A stretch of 21,088 nt of DNA from Gammaproteobacteria bacterium (GCA_020846815.1 JADLDF010000506.1:1-21088); one strand, 5' to 3'; positions 8,198 through 18,035 are shown, numbered from the stretch's first letter. The notes: generated by a model not told the origin, from the letters alone. Numbers and translations: made by a program.

Positions 8198-9610
8198 CTA
8201 CGGCGGGCTCGTCCGATAACGGTGCGCCAGCAGCACTGCGATCGCGCACGATGCCATGCGCGACTCCCGTGAGTCGGCACGACTGGTCAGCACGATTGGC
8301 ACGCGTGCGCCAAGTACGATGCCGGCACTGGTGGCATCGCCCATGTACTCCAGCTGCTTCGCAAGCATGTTGCCGCTCTCCAGATCGGGAACCACCAGCA
8401 CGTCCGCCTGCCCGGCCACAGGCGACCTGATGCCCTTGACTCGTGCTGCGGCCGCTGACACCGCGTTGTCGAACGCAAGCGGCCCATCGAGCACCGCGCC
8501 CTGGATCTGCCCGCGATCGGCCATCTTGCACAACGCGGCTGCATCGAGGGTCGCCGGCATGGACGCATTGACGGTCTCCACTGCTGCGAGGATCGCCACT
8601 CGGGGTTCCGCCACACCGATGGCGTGTGCCAGATCGATCGCATTGTTCACGATATCCACCTTCTCCAGCAGCGTCGGCGCGATATTGACTGCGGCGTCGG
8701 TGATGATGAAGGGTCGCGGGTAGGCCGGCGTCTGCATCACGAAGCAGTGCGAGACCCGGCGTTTGGTGCGCAGGCCGGCACTCGCGACCAATACTGCGCC
8801 CATCAACTCATCGGTGTGCAGGCTGCCCTTCATCAGGGCCTCGACCTGACCCCTCCCTGCCAGCTCGACGGCGCGTGCCGCCGCTGCATGGCTGTGCGGC
8901 ACATCCTCGATCTCCACCCCGGCCAGCTCGAAACCGCCCTCCCTCGCGGCAATCTCAAGTCTGGCACGCGGCGCCACCAGCACCGGCTCGATCAACCCGG
9001 CCGCGCGCGCATCGAGCACGCCGCCGAGACTCAGCGCGTCACAGGAATGCACTACCGCCATACGCACTGTACCCAGCGAGCGCGCGTACTCGAGCAATCG
9101 GCGCGACCCGTCGGCAACGGTCGCGAAGCGCACCTCCGGCAGCGTGGCGCTCGCACGCTCAATGCGCTCGACCGGTGCCAGCACCCTGGCTTCGCCGTCA
9201 ATCACGCTCGTCCCGTGCTGATTGACACAGGTACAACGCAGCGTCACCTCGTAATCCGCCTGCTTGGAAATCACCTCGACGCGGATCGAAAGCGCGTCGC
9301 CGACCCTTATCGGCGCCAGAAAGCGCAGAGTCTGGCCGCGATACACCGTGCCTGGCCCCGGCAGCCGCGTGCCAAGCACCGCCGAAATCAGCGCACCGCC
9401 CCACATTCCGTGGGCAATCACGCCTTGAAACTGGGTCGAGGCGGCAAATTCGGCATCCAGGTGCTGCGGGTTGACATCGCCGGAGAGCACCGCAAACAAC
9501 TGGATGTCCCGAGCCGACAACGTTCGCACCATTGACGCACTGTCGCCTACGGCAATTTCGTCGAAGACCCGATTCCGCAGGATGCCCAGCGGCTGCGCAA
9601 TGTCGTTCAT
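8198..9610 (-). CDS. Bifunctional MaoC-type enoyl-CoA hydratase / phosphate acetyl- or butyryltransferase
   Basis: Two domains are fused in 470 residues. Residues 1-150 are a MaoC hot-dog domain with the R-specific hydratase signature SGDVNPQHLD (catalytic pair D45 and H50) and the following VIAHGMWGGALIS. Residues about 165-470 are a phosphate acyltransferase: MKGSLHTDELM, TDAAVNIAPTLLEKVDI, DGPLAFDNAVS, VVPDLESGNML and the C-terminal block around GARVPIVLTSRADS. The fusion could hydrate an enoyl-CoA and also convert an acyl-CoA to acyl-phosphate, which the adjacent acetate kinase would use to make ATP. ATG 9610 is favoured because homology begins there; the upstream 63 codons overlap the permease gene in another frame. 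GAGG lies about 12 bases upstream. It begins 13 bases after the permease stop. Confidence 0.93.
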   Translation of the reverse strand: MNDIAQPLGILRNRVFDEIAVGDSASMVRTLSARDIQLFAVLSGDVNPQHLDAEFAASTQFQGVIAHGMWGGALISAVLGTRLPGPGTVYRGQTLRFLAPIRVGDALSIRVEVISKQADYEVTLRCTCVNQHGTSVIDGEARVLAPVERIERASATLPEVRFATVADGSRRLLEYARSLGTVRMAVVHSCDALSLGGVLDARAAGLIEPVLVAPRARLEIAAREGGFELAGVEIEDVPHSHAAAARAVELAGRGQVEALMKGSLHTDELMGAVLVASAGLRTKRRVSHCFVMQTPAYPRPFIITDAAVNIAPTLLEKVDIVNNAIDLAHAIGVAEPRVAILAAVETVNASMPATLDAAALCKMADRGQIQGAVLDGPLAFDNAVSAAAARVKGIRSPVAGQADVLVVPDLESGNMLAKQLEYMGDATSAGIVLGARVPIVLTSRADSRESRMASCAIAVLLAHRYRTSPP

Positions 9611-9623
9611 CGGCGCGGGAACC

Positions 9624-10754
9624 TCATGCCATTCTCGCAATGGCCTTTCTGAATCGTGCCAGGGAAAACGCAAACAGTGCTGCACCGATGACGGCGAGCG
9701 CCACCATCTGCGGCCAGACGACGTCCATCCCGGCACCGCGAAACAGAATCGCACTGCCCAATTTGACGAAATGGGTGGTCGGTGCGATCTGCATGACATT
9801 CTGCACGATCAGCGGCATGCTCTCGTACGGCGTGCTGCCGCCGGAAAGCATCTGCAGTGGCACGATGGTCAGGACCATCAGCATGCCGAACTGCGGCATG
9901 TTGCGGGCTATGGTGGCCATGAAAATGCCGAGCGATGTGGTGGCAAACAGCATCAACGCAGCGCCAGCGAAGAACAGCCACAGGGAACCAGCCACCGGCA
10001 CGCCCAGCAATCCCCGCACCACCAGATTCAGGGACAGTGCAGCCGCAATCAGCACCACCAGACCCATCGACCAGATCTTGGCAAGCATGATTTCGAACGG
10101 CGTCACGGGCATCACCAGCAGGTGTTCGATGGTGCTGTGCTCGCGCTCGCGGATCAGGGCGGCCCCCGTCAGGATGATCGACAACATCGTGATCTGGTTG
10201 ATGATCTGATTCAGGCCACCAAACCACGACTTTTCCAGTGTCGGATTGAAACGCGCGCGCAGCGACAGGTCCACCGGCGGCAGGGCGCTGCCGCGATAGC
10301 GCTGCACGAACTCATTGATCTCCGCACTCACGATCTGCTGAATGTGGCCACTGCCGGTGAAGGCCTGGGTCATCCGCGTGGCGTCGGTATTGAGCTGGAT
10401 CTGCGCGGCGCGCCCGCCCAGGACGTCGCCCTGGAAGCCCGGCGGAATGATCAGCGCAAAGGTGTAGTCACCTGCGTCCATGCCTGCATCGACCTGCGAC
10501 TGGTCGATCATGACGGGCGATGTGAAACGTGGCGGATGGAATGCCGAAGTGATGCGCCGCGAAAGTGGCGAGTGATCCTCATCCACGATCGCGATCGGCG
10601 CATTATTCAGTGTCTCGGGCATGGCATTGGCCGCCGTATACACCGCAAATGTGAACACGTAGACGATCAGCACCAGCATCACCGGGTCACGCCAGAGGCT
10701 CCACAGCTCCTTCACGCCCAGGCGGTAGATGTTCTCGACCTTCTGACCGACCAT
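9624..10754 (-). CDS. yhhJ: ABC-2 type transporter permease, YhhJ-like
   Basis: This is an inner-membrane permease subunit of the RbbA/YhiI export system. An N-terminal helix (VMLVLIVYVFTFAVYTA, about 24-40) is followed by a large extracytoplasmic segment of about 140 residues, then a C-terminal cluster of about five helices containing the ABC-2 block EREHSTIEHLLVMPVTPFEI. At 376 residues it matches E. coli YhhJ closely in length. The ATG at 10754 lies two bases after the stop of the RbbA-like gene, so translation is probably coupled. The open frame continues upstream but overlaps the RbbA coding sequence. The transported substrate is unknown. Confidence 0.9.
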   Translation of the reverse strand: MVGQKVENIYRLGVKELWSLWRDPVMLVLIVYVFTFAVYTAANAMPETLNNAPIAIVDEDHSPLSRRITSAFHPPRFTSPVMIDQSQVDAGMDAGDYTFALIIPPGFQGDVLGGRAAQIQLNTDATRMTQAFTGSGHIQQIVSAEINEFVQRYRGSALPPVDLSLRARFNPTLEKSWFGGLNQIINQITMLSIILTGAALIREREHSTIEHLLVMPVTPFEIMLAKIWSMGLVVLIAAALSLNLVVRGLLGVPVAGSLWLFFAGAALMLFATTSLGIFMATIARNMPQFGMLMVLTIVPLQMLSGGSTPYESMPLIVQNVMQIAPTTHFVKLGSAILFRGAGMDVVWPQMVALAVIGAALFAFSLARFRKAIARMA

Positions 10755-10756
10755 GT

Positions 10757-13540
10757 TCAACGCTCCTGCTTCTTCAGCAGGGCGATGGCCGTGATCAGGA
10801 TCACCGGCACCGCCAGAACCAGTGGCTGGAACGACGCTGACAGGTCGGAGAAACCCAGCGCCTTGTTGAAGACGCCGCGACTGATGGTGAATATGTGACT
10901 GGCCGGATAGACCTCGCCGATCACGCGGCCGGCCCCTTGCAGAGACGACACCGGATCGGTCAGCCCGCCGAACTGCATGGCGGGAATCATCGTGCCGATC
11001 ATCGCGAAGAACATCGCTGCAATCTGGCTCCGGGTCACCGCGGACGCGAGCAAGCCCATGCCGGTGGAAATGATGCAGAACAGGAACGTGGCGACCGCCA
11101 GCGTCGGAAAGCTGCCGCTGATCGGCACACCGAACAGCATGATCGCCATCAAGGTCATCAGCAGGAAATTGGCCATCGCCAAGCCGACATATGGCAGCTG
11201 CTTGCCCAGCAGGAACTCGCTGCGTGTCACCGGCGTGACGTAGAGATTGAGTATCGAGCCGATTTCCTTCTCCCGCACTACCGCCAACGCGGTCAGCATC
11301 GCGGGCATGATCAGCAGCAGAACCGGAATCACGGCGGGCACCATCGCCGGCAGGCTCTCGACATTCGGGTTGTAGCGAAACCGGCTTTCGATCGTCACCG
11401 CACCGGCGCTCGAGATGCCGCGCTCCCGCGCCTGGCTTGCCAGCCAGTGTTGATGCATGCCCTGAAGATAACCCTGCACGGTCTCGGCACGCTGCGGCAT
11501 CGCGCCGTCGAACCATGCACCGAGCGTCACCTGCTCGCCACGCGCCACGTCGCGGGCGAAGCCCGGCGGAATCTCGATGGCCATCGCCAACTCACCGCTG
11601 CTCATGCGCCGGTCCAGGTCGGCGTAGCTGCGCAGCGGCGGCTGCTCGAGAAAGTACGATGAACCCGAGATATCCAGCTGGTAGTTCATGGACAGCGTGG
11701 TCTGATCCAGGTCGAGCACCGCATAGCGCAGGTCGCGCACGTCCATGCCGATGCCATAGCCCATCACGATCAGCAGGATCAGCGACCCGGCCAACGCCAA
11801 CGTGGCGCGCACCGGATCACGCTGCAACTCCAGCGTCTCGCGCCAGGCACAGGTGAGAAGCCGCTGCCAGCTGAAGTGCTGGCGATGCGCCGTCGCAGCA
11901 GACTCCCCGGCGACCGGCGCCGCCGCTGCTGCCGGCTGGCTGGGGGCCATCTCAGCAGGCGCCCTTCCGCCCCCGGCTTCGACCAGGTAACCGATGAATG
12001 CCTCTTCAAGATTCCGAGCCTGCCTCTTTCTGACCAGCGCGGCTGGCACGTCGCTATCGAGCACCTTGCCGGCGTGCATCATCGACATGCGATCGCAACG
12101 CTCGGCCTCGTTCATGAAATGTGTCGAGATGAAGATCGTCACACGGTCGCGACGCGACAACCCGACCAGCAATCGCCAGAATGCATCGCGCGCCACCGGA
12201 TCGACCCCCGAGGTCGGCTCGTCGAGGATCAGCAACTCCGGCTTGTGCACCATCGCCACCGCGAGCGACAGGCGCTGACGCACACCCAGTGGCAACGACT
12301 CGGGCAATTCGTCCATGACGCGCTGCAGGTCGAAGCGCTCGAGCATCTCCTGCACGCGCGCGACGATCTCGCCGGGTGGCACATGAAACAGTCTGGCGTG
12401 GAGCACCAGGTTCTGGCGCACGCTGAGTTCGCTGTAGAGTGAAAATGCCTGCGACATATAGCCCACACGGCGGCGCGTATCCAGATCCCGCGGATCGACC
12501 TCGCGACCGAACAGCCAGGCTCGCCCCTCGCTGGCGGGCAGCAAGCCGGTCAACATCTTCATCGTCGTGGACTTGCCGCAACCGTTCGAGCCGAGAAAAC
12601 CAAAGATCTCGCCACGACGGATGCGGAAGCTGACGCGATCGACCGCGACGAAGTCGCCGAAGCGCATCGTCAGTTCCCTGGCCTCGATGGCAATATCGCC
12701 TTCGTCGGCACTCAGCGGTGGTATCACCACCGGTGCATGGCCGCGCTTGCGCTCCTCGGGCAACAAGGCAATGAACGCGCCCTCCAGCGAATCGCGGTCC
12801 GTTCGTTGCAGAAGTTCGGCCGGCGTGCCAGTGGCCAGCACCCTGCCGGCGTCCATGGCCACCAGCCAGCTGAATCGCTGCGCCTCGTCCATGTAGGCGG
12901 TGGCGACAATCACGCTCATACCGGCTCGTTCGGCACGAACGTCGGCAATCAGCGCCCAGAATTGCGCGCGCGCCAGCGGATCGACCCCGGTCGTGGGCTC
13001 GTCGAGTATCAGCAAATCCGGGTCGTGGATCAGCGCGCAGCATAGGCCGAGCTTCTGCTTCATGCCGCCCGACAGCTTGCCTACGGGACGCGCCAGAAAC
13101 TCATGCAGACCGGTGGCGCGCGTCAACTCGTCGATGCGTCGGCGTCGCTCCGCCGGCGCGTGCCCGAACAGGCGGGCAAAGAACTGCAGATTCTCTTCGA
13201 CCGACAGGGTTGGATATAGGTTCTTGCCCAGGCCTTGCGGCATATAGGCGACGCGCGGGCACGCCGCGTCGCGGTGGCGGCGATCGGCCATGTCGCCGCC
13301 CAGGGTCTCGACGCGCCCGTCCTGTACCATGCGTGCGCCCGACAGCAACGCCAGCAGGCTCGATTTGCCGACGCCATCCGGCCCAATCAGCCCGACCATC
13401 CCGCCGGCCGGAATGTCGAGCGTCACGCTGTCGAGGGCGATCGTGCGGCCATAGCGAAGCCGCACCTCCCGCGTACGCGCCACCGGCGCGCTGTCCCGGC
13501 CAGCTGTCACCGGCCCCGAACGTGCAAAATCCTGCGCCAT
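10757..13540 (-). CDS. rbbA: Fused ABC ATPase-ATPase-permease, RbbA/YhiH-like
   Basis: One 927-residue chain holds two ATP-binding cassettes and an ABC-2 permease domain, the RbbA layout (E. coli RbbA is 911). Cassette 1 has Walker A GPDGVGKS (53-60), signature LSGGMKQ and Walker B LLILDEP. Cassette 2 has GSNGCGKST (about 315-323), a non-canonical signature LPLGVRQ, and LLILDEP. From about residue 565 a permease half begins with a membrane helix ([19 protein letters not shown]). An extracytoplasmic loop and a five-helix ABC-2 block around [21 protein letters not shown] follow. RbbA was named for ribosome association, but position between an HlyD adaptor and a YhhJ permease points to export. 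ATG 13540 was chosen; a GTG at 13546 is possible and neither has a strong RBS. Confidence 0.9.
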   Translation of the reverse strand: MAQDFARSGPVTAGRDSAPVARTREVRLRYGRTIALDSVTLDIPAGGMVGLIGPDGVGKSSLLALLSGARMVQDGRVETLGGDMADRRHRDAACPRVAYMPQGLGKNLYPTLSVEENLQFFARLFGHAPAERRRRIDELTRATGLHEFLARPVGKLSGGMKQKLGLCCALIHDPDLLILDEPTTGVDPLARAQFWALIADVRAERAGMSVIVATAYMDEAQRFSWLVAMDAGRVLATGTPAELLQRTDRDSLEGAFIALLPEERKRGHAPVVIPPLSADEGDIAIEARELTMRFGDFVAVDRVSFRIRRGEIFGFLGSNGCGKSTTMKMLTGLLPASEGRAWLFGREVDPRDLDTRRRVGYMSQAFSLYSELSVRQNLVLHARLFHVPPGEIVARVQEMLERFDLQRVMDELPESLPLGVRQRLSLAVAMVHKPELLILDEPTSGVDPVARDAFWRLLVGLSRRDRVTIFISTHFMNEAERCDRMSMMHAGKVLDSDVPAALVRKRQARNLEEAFIGYLVEAGGGRAPAEMAPSQPAAAAAPVAGESAATAHRQHFSWQRLLTCAWRETLELQRDPVRATLALAGSLILLIVMGYGIGMDVRDLRYAVLDLDQTTLSMNYQLDISGSSYFLEQPPLRSYADLDRRMSSGELAMAIEIPPGFARDVARGEQVTLGAWFDGAMPQRAETVQGYLQGMHQHWLASQARERGISSAGAVTIESRFRYNPNVESLPAMVPAVIPVLLLIMPAMLTALAVVREKEIGSILNLYVTPVTRSEFLLGKQLPYVGLAMANFLLMTLMAIMLFGVPISGSFPTLAVATFLFCIISTGMGLLASAVTRSQIAAMFFAMIGTMIPAMQFGGLTDPVSSLQGAGRVIGEVYPASHIFTISRGVFNKALGFSDLSASFQPLVLAVPVILITAIALLKKQER

Positions 13541-13558
13541 CGCCACATCACAGGCTCA

Positions 13559-13581
13559 CACGCCCTCGCCCTCAGGGCGTG
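13559..13581 (-). promoter_or_regulatory. Perfect 8-bp hairpin between the adaptor and rbbA genes
   Basis: The plus-strand arms CACGCCCT (13559-13566) and AGGGCGTG (13574-13581) are exact inverted repeats with a 7-base loop. The stop codon of the adaptor gene (13572-13574) lies within the hairpin, and the spacer to rbbA is about 31 bases. There is no T run, so it does not look like an intrinsic terminator. An mRNA processing or stability element is a possible role. Confidence 0.45.
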
Positions 13582-14654
13582 ACCTTCACCGCGAGCCGCT
13601 CGGGCCACGCGGCCCCCGCCTCGCTCTTCACCCAGGCAATACCCGGCAGACCGGTCTTGACCTGCTCCAGTCGCTGCTTGAGCAACTCCGGGTCGATCCT
13701 CGCCTTGACGCGAAACATCAGCTTCTGCCGCTCACTCTCGGTTTCCACGGTCTTCGGGGTGAACTGCGCGACACTGGCGACAAACGATACCTTGGCCGGA
13801 ATCACAAACTGCGGCGCGGCGTCCAGCACGATGCGCGCATCACTGCCGAGCGCGATGCGGCCGGCTATGGTCTCAGGCAGGAAAAAGCTCATCGACACAT
13901 CGGTCAGGTCGACCATGTTCAACACCTTGCCCCCACCGGCCAGCACTTCACCAGGTTGGGCAACCAGGAACTGCACCCGCCCGTCACGCGGCGCCTTCAA
14001 CGCGCTATCGGTCAGATCGGCGTCGATCCGCGCTACGGTGGCCTCGGCCGCTGCAACCTCCGATCGGGATGCCGTGACCTGCGAACGCGCCGCCGCGACC
14101 GCCGCAGCCGCGGACTTCAGCTGCGCGCGGGTGGCGGCGAGCGTGGCCTCGGCGCCGCGCACGCGCGCACGGTCGTCATCGAGCTCTTGCCCCGATGACG
14201 CCCCCTCCCTGGCCAGGGTTTCAGATCGTGCCAGTCGCCGCCGCGCGGAATCGAGCTCCACCTCTCGCTGCAGCACCTGCGCTCGCACCGCCTGCCGGTC
14301 ACTCTCACGCAGCGCCACCTGCGCCTCGGCGCCGGCGACACCTTGCAGCGCCTGCTGCTGGCGTGCCTGCGCCTCGGCGCGCTGCGCCTGAAGCGTTCTC
14401 GACTCCATGCGCGCCAGCGTCTGGCCGGCCTTCACGAACTCCCCCTCGGCAACGAGAATCGCGTCGACACGGCCCGCGAGCTTGGTGGCGATATCGATCT
14501 CGGTCGCTTCTATTCGGCCGTTGCCACTTGCCAGTCCTTGCTCGACGGACGCGCCACGCAGATTCGTCCAGACCAACCAGAAGAGTGCAGCCGCGACCAC
14601 GGCCACCCCTGCCGGGAGATACTTCTTGAGTGCCTGCTTGCGATCAGGTTCCAT
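13572..14654 (-). CDS. yhiI: HlyD/EmrA-type periplasmic adaptor protein, YhiI-like
   Basis: This membrane-fusion protein should link the inner-membrane ABC subunits to the outer-membrane channel. A single N-terminal helix (about 13-31, AGVAVVAAALFWLVW) anchors 360 residues. SNGR-type and IEATEIDIATKLAGRVDAIL sequences (about 46-67) start the biotinyl-lipoyl half-domain. A long Ala/Arg/Glu/Gln-rich coiled coil spans about 90-210, and the second lipoyl half (LKAPRDGRVQFLVAQPGEV) and beta-barrel follow. AAGGTG lies five bases upstream of the ATG; a TTG just before it is less likely. It begins nine bases after the stop of the TolC-like gene and precedes rbbA, the yhiI-rbbA-yhhJ order of E. coli. 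The symbol is assigned by sequence likeness and this order. Confidence 0.92.
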   Translation of the reverse strand: MEPDRKQALKKYLPAGVAVVAAALFWLVWTNLRGASVEQGLASGNGRIEATEIDIATKLAGRVDAILVAEGEFVKAGQTLARMESRTLQAQRAEAQARQQQALQGVAGAEAQVALRESDRQAVRAQVLQREVELDSARRRLARSETLAREGASSGQELDDDRARVRGAEATLAATRAQLKSAAAAVAAARSQVTASRSEVAAAEATVARIDADLTDSALKAPRDGRVQFLVAQPGEVLAGGGKVLNMVDLTDVSMSFFLPETIAGRIALGSDARIVLDAAPQFVIPAKVSFVASVAQFTPKTVETESERQKLMFRVKARIDPELLKQRLEQVKTGLPGIAWVKSEAGAAWPERLAVKVTP

Positions 14655-14663
14655 CAACGCACC

Positions 14664-16178
14664 TTAGTCTCGTGCAGCAACATGCTGCGATCCACCGCCC
14701 AGCGCCGCGTACAACGCAATCTGGGCGGCGAGTTGCGCGCGCCGCGTCTGCACGAGCTGCTGCTCTGCCGATAAGAGCTCGCGCTGGGCATCGAGGACTT
14801 CCAGATAGCGGGCCGCCCCGCTGTCGTAGCGCAGCTTGGCCAGCCGCGCCCGCTCGGTCTGAGACAGGAGCGTGTCGCTCAGGATCCGCACCTGCTCTGC
14901 AAGCCAGCGTTGCGCCGACAGTGCGTCGGAGACATCACGGAATGCCGCTTCGATCGTCTGCTCATACGCCACCACCGCCTGCTCGCGGCGCACCTCGGCC
15001 AGCGTCAGCGATGCCCGACGTCGGCCACGATCGAATATCGGCAGCGAAATCTGCGGCACGACGGTCCATGCGCGACTGCCGGAGCTGAACAGGCCGTCGA
15101 TCTCGGTGCTGGCCGTGCCGTAGGTCGAGGTGAGTGCAATGCGCGGAAAGAATGCCGCGCGTGCCGCCCCGACATTGGCGCTGGCCGCACGCAATCGGTG
15201 CTCGGCGGCGACGATGTCCGGTCGCCGAGTCAGCAGATGCGAGGAGAGCCCCGGCGCAATGCCCTGCGACAACACGAATTGCTCCAGCCGCTCGTTGCTC
15301 GGCGACAGGTCCGCACTCGCACCGACCAGCAACGCCAGTGCGTGCGCCTGTACCGCACGCGATTGTTCGAGCTGCGACACAAGAGTTGCGGCCTGCTGGG
15401 CAAGCACCTCGACCTGCGCCAACTCGAGCTTCGAGGTGGCCCCAAGATCCACTCGACGGCGAAAAATGCGCAACGACTCCTGCCGGGTCTCGGTGGTGCT
15501 GCGCGCCAGTCGCAGTCGCTCGTCGAGCTCGCGCAACCCCAGGTAGGCATTGGCCGTCTGTGCAACGAGCGACAGCGTCGCCGCGCGGCGTGCCTCGTCA
15601 CTTGCCAGAAAGCTCTCGAGGGCCGCTGATTCGAGGTTGCGTACGCGACCCCAGAAATCGAGCTCCCAGTTGCTGAAACCGGCACCGAGCTGGAGCTGGT
15701 TTCCGACGACCGCGCGGCCGATGCCGCTCAGATCCGCCGGCACTCGCGAGCGCGCCGCCTCCATCGATGCCGCCAGCGCCGGCACACGATCTGCACGCTG
15801 AATTCCATAGGTCGCGCGGGCCTCCGCGACGCGCAGTACCGCCAGGCGCAAATCGCGGTTGTGGTCCAACGCCTGCGCGATCAGGTCCCGCAGACGCGCA
15901 TCGACGAAAAACTCACGCCAGCCGACCGTTGCGGCATCCTGGCCAGGCACCGCCACATCGGCAGCCGCGAAAAGTTCAGGCACCGGCGACGGCGGGCGCA
16001 CAAGCGGCGGCGCCAGGTTGGCACAAGCGGCCGCAAGCAGCGACACCACGTACAGCGGCAACCTGCCGCGCGTGCTGCGCCTGCGCCCGGTTCGACGCTC
16101 ACCGAACCAATGCGTTCGTCGTTGCGACTTGCGCTCCAACGTCACACCAGCGCCATCCATGGCTGGTATAGCCGCCAT
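14664..16178 (-). CDS. TolC/NodT-family outer membrane efflux lipoprotein
   Basis: This is the outer-membrane channel expected for the adjacent adaptor and ABC subunits. A lipobox (SLLAAAC) is followed by the family opening NLAPPLVRPPSPVPE, and two outer-membrane-factor repeats are recognisable: WREFFVDARLRDLIAQAL, NWELDFWGRVRN, AQTANAYLGLRELDERL, LTRRPDIVAAEHRLRAA, FFPRIALTSTYG, PIFDRGRRRASL and YDSGAARYLEVLDAQREL. The start is uncertain. ATG 16178, ATG 16160 and GTG 16145 all lie in frame without a clear Shine-Dalgarno, and each leaves a long Arg-rich segment ahead of the signal-peptide core (lipobox Cys at 52, 46 or 41). The gene is probably the first of the six-gene export and acyl-phosphate operon. 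Confidence 0.9.
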   Translation of the reverse strand: MAAIPAMDGAGVTLERKSQRRTHWFGERRTGRRRSTRGRLPLYVVSLLAAACANLAPPLVRPPSPVPELFAAADVAVPGQDAATVGWREFFVDARLRDLIAQALDHNRDLRLAVLRVAEARATYGIQRADRVPALAASMEAARSRVPADLSGIGRAVVGNQLQLGAGFSNWELDFWGRVRNLESAALESFLASDEARRAATLSLVAQTANAYLGLRELDERLRLARSTTETRQESLRIFRRRVDLGATSKLELAQVEVLAQQAATLVSQLEQSRAVQAHALALLVGASADLSPSNERLEQFVLSQGIAPGLSSHLLTRRPDIVAAEHRLRAASANVGAARAAFFPRIALTSTYGTASTEIDGLFSSGSRAWTVVPQISLPIFDRGRRRASLTLAEVRREQAVVAYEQTIEAAFRDVSDALSAQRWLAEQVRILSDTLLSQTERARLAKLRYDSGAARYLEVLDAQRELLSAEQQLVQTRRAQLAAQIALYAALGGGSQHVAARD

Positions 16179-16421
16179 CCGCGTACAGCGCGCATTGTGT
16201 CGCAGCTGACTCCGATCATGCCAGCCTCCAAGGCATCCGCTGCCATGCCGATACATTAGCCCAGGGTTCGATGCCTGACCAGCGCGCAGATTGCGCAAGC
16301 TGTCGGCTCGGTTCACGCGCACGGCACGGTGCCGCCGGGTCTCTGAATCGATTCCGGGAGAGCGCAATCCGGCATCATCGCAACGTGACTTGGCGCCCTC
16401 GATGTGCCGCGTTGCCGGCCA
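16179..16421. other. Spacer between the cardiolipin-synthase-like gene and the TolC-like gene
   Basis: This stretch of about 243 bases lies between two minus-strand genes and is the likely site of the export operon promoter. No convincing coding content is seen in any frame. No clear terminator for the upstream gene was found. Confidence 0.5.
16253..16281 (-). promoter_or_regulatory. Weak candidate promoter for the export operon
   Basis: On the minus strand TGGTCA (rc of 16276-16281, four of six -35 bases) and TAATGT (rc of 16253-16258, three of six -10 bases) are separated by 17 bases. Transcription would start near 16246, about 70-100 bases ahead of the possible start codons. The match is weak and could be chance. 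Confidence 0.2.
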
Positions 16422-18035
16422 TCAAAGCATCCAATCGATCGGCAACAGCGACAGCATCCAGACCGCCAACCGCAAGCCGAAGCCACTGCGCGGCTCGATG
16501 TCGTGCGCAATGACGACATCGCCCTCGCGCTCGAGCCAGCGTAGCGCGCCGTCGTCACCCAGCCGCACTTCGTAGGCGCGCGACGGCAGGTCATTGGCAA
16601 AGATCTCGGCAAGCCTGCCCGCCATCGTCGCACTGTCGATGACGAAACCCATTTCGGTGTTGAGGCGCACCGAGCGCGGATCGAAATTGAAAGAACCGAC
16701 GAACACGCGTGCGCCATCCACCGCGAAAGTCTTGGCGTGCAGGCTCGACGCCGAGGACCCTGTACCCGCCAGAGCGGCACCCGCCGCGCGCGGCAGGGTA
16801 CTCCTCGATTCGTAGAGCACGACTCCGGAGGCGAGCAGGGACTTGCGCCACTTGGCGTAGCCGGCGTGCACCGCCGCGACATCGGTCGCGGCCAGCGAGT
16901 TCGTGAGCACCGCGACTCTCACGCCGCGGCGCGTCATGGCGGTGAATGCCTCCACGCCCGCAGCCGTCGGCACGAAATACGGCGATACCAGTTGCAGCTC
17001 GCGCGACGGTCCGCCCAGCAGGGACTTCAATCGCTCTGCGACCAGCGCCTCGGGCGCTGCGGTGCCGAGCCCCTTGGCCGGATCGTCGCTGACCATGCGG
17101 ACGGTGGTCCATTCGAACGCAAGGCTGCCGTCAAGCATCCGTCGCACGAACTCGGACTCCTGCAGCGCACGCATATACGCCGCGGCGGCCGGATCGCCCT
17201 CGATGGCCTGCGCGCGCGCATCAAGCGCCTCGAGCCTGGCCTGGTCGACGGCGCCAACCAGGCGGTTCAGCGGGTAGGACGAGGCGCTGGCCCAGTATCG
17301 ATCGAAATCAGCCGAGACCTCGCGCACGACCGGTCCGACCGCGAGCACGTCCAGATCGGCGAACAGCACACCATCACCCGCCTCGAAGTACTCGTCGCCG
17401 ACGTTGCGCCCGCCGACGATGGTGGCCTGGTTGTCGGCGGTGAACGACTTGTTGTGCATGCGTCGATTCAGACGTGACAGGTCGGTCAGATAGCCAAGCC
17501 AGCGCGCGCGGCGCTGCACGAACGGGTTGAACAGGCGCACTTCGACATTCGGCTGCGCATCCAGTGCCGCGAGCAGCGTGTCGAGCCCGGCAGTGTTGTT
17601 GTCGTCGAGCAATAGCCGCACGCGCACACCGCGCTTGGCGGCACGCTGCAATGACCTGAAGAGCAGAGTGCCCGACATGTCGTCGCGCCAGATGTAATAC
17701 TGAACGTCGAGCGTGCGCTGGGCGGCCTCGGCCAGCAGCACGCGCGAGGCGAACGCGCCGCGGCCATCGGGCAGGGCAATCACCCCCGACTGCTCCGGGT
17801 GCGCCAGCGCATGCGGCCCGATCGCGCGACCAAGACGGGTGTCGTCGGTGTCGGTGATCGCCTGTGTGACGGTGCGCCCATCCAGCGCAGGCAGGCCGCT
17901 GCAACCCGCCACCAGCAGACCGCAGATGGCGGCAGCGAGGCGCCCGGCGGTGCGCGTGCGCGTGCGCGCCGCAGGATCCGGCCGCGAGCAGGAATTCGAC
18001 GATCGCTGCCATGTCGGCTTCTTGCGCCATGTCAT
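16422..18035 (-). CDS. Phospholipase D-family lipoprotein, cardiolipin synthase C-like
   Basis: The protein carries two HKD motifs of the phospholipase D superfamily: HNKSFTAD (about H194, K196, D201) and HAKTFAVD (about H433, K435, D440), each followed by the usual GG/GS-x-N segment (VGGRN, VGSFN). Other typical blocks are DVQYYIWRDD, RVRLLLDDNN and VSPYFVPT. This layout resembles ClsC-type cardiolipin synthases, which make cardiolipin from phospholipids at the inner membrane. A lipobox LLVAGC gives a lipid anchor at about C45. The start is uncertain: ATG 18035 and ATG 18089 are both in frame, neither has a good RBS, and either leaves a long Arg-rich segment before the hydrophobic core. It lies upstream of the export operon on the same strand. 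Confidence 0.87.
   Translation of the reverse strand: MTWRKKPTWQRSSNSCSRPDPAARTRTRTAGRLAAAICGLLVAGCSGLPALDGRTVTQAITDTDDTRLGRAIGPHALAHPEQSGVIALPDGRGAFASRVLLAEAAQRTLDVQYYIWRDDMSGTLLFRSLQRAAKRGVRVRLLLDDNNTAGLDTLLAALDAQPNVEVRLFNPFVQRRARWLGYLTDLSRLNRRMHNKSFTADNQATIVGGRNVGDEYFEAGDGVLFADLDVLAVGPVVREVSADFDRYWASASSYPLNRLVGAVDQARLEALDARAQAIEGDPAAAAYMRALQESEFVRRMLDGSLAFEWTTVRMVSDDPAKGLGTAAPEALVAERLKSLLGGPSRELQLVSPYFVPTAAGVEAFTAMTRRGVRVAVLTNSLAATDVAAVHAGYAKWRKSLLASGVVLYESRSTLPRAAGAALAGTGSSASSLHAKTFAVDGARVFVGSFNFDPRSVRLNTEMGFVIDSATMAGRLAEIFANDLPSRAYEVRLGDDGALRWLEREGDVVIAHDIEPRSGFGLRLAVWMLSLLPIDWML

Noticed and set aside
11437..13247. Several plus-strand open frames opposite rbbA
   Set aside because: They have no recognisable motifs and are antisense to clear ABC cassette motifs on the minus strand.
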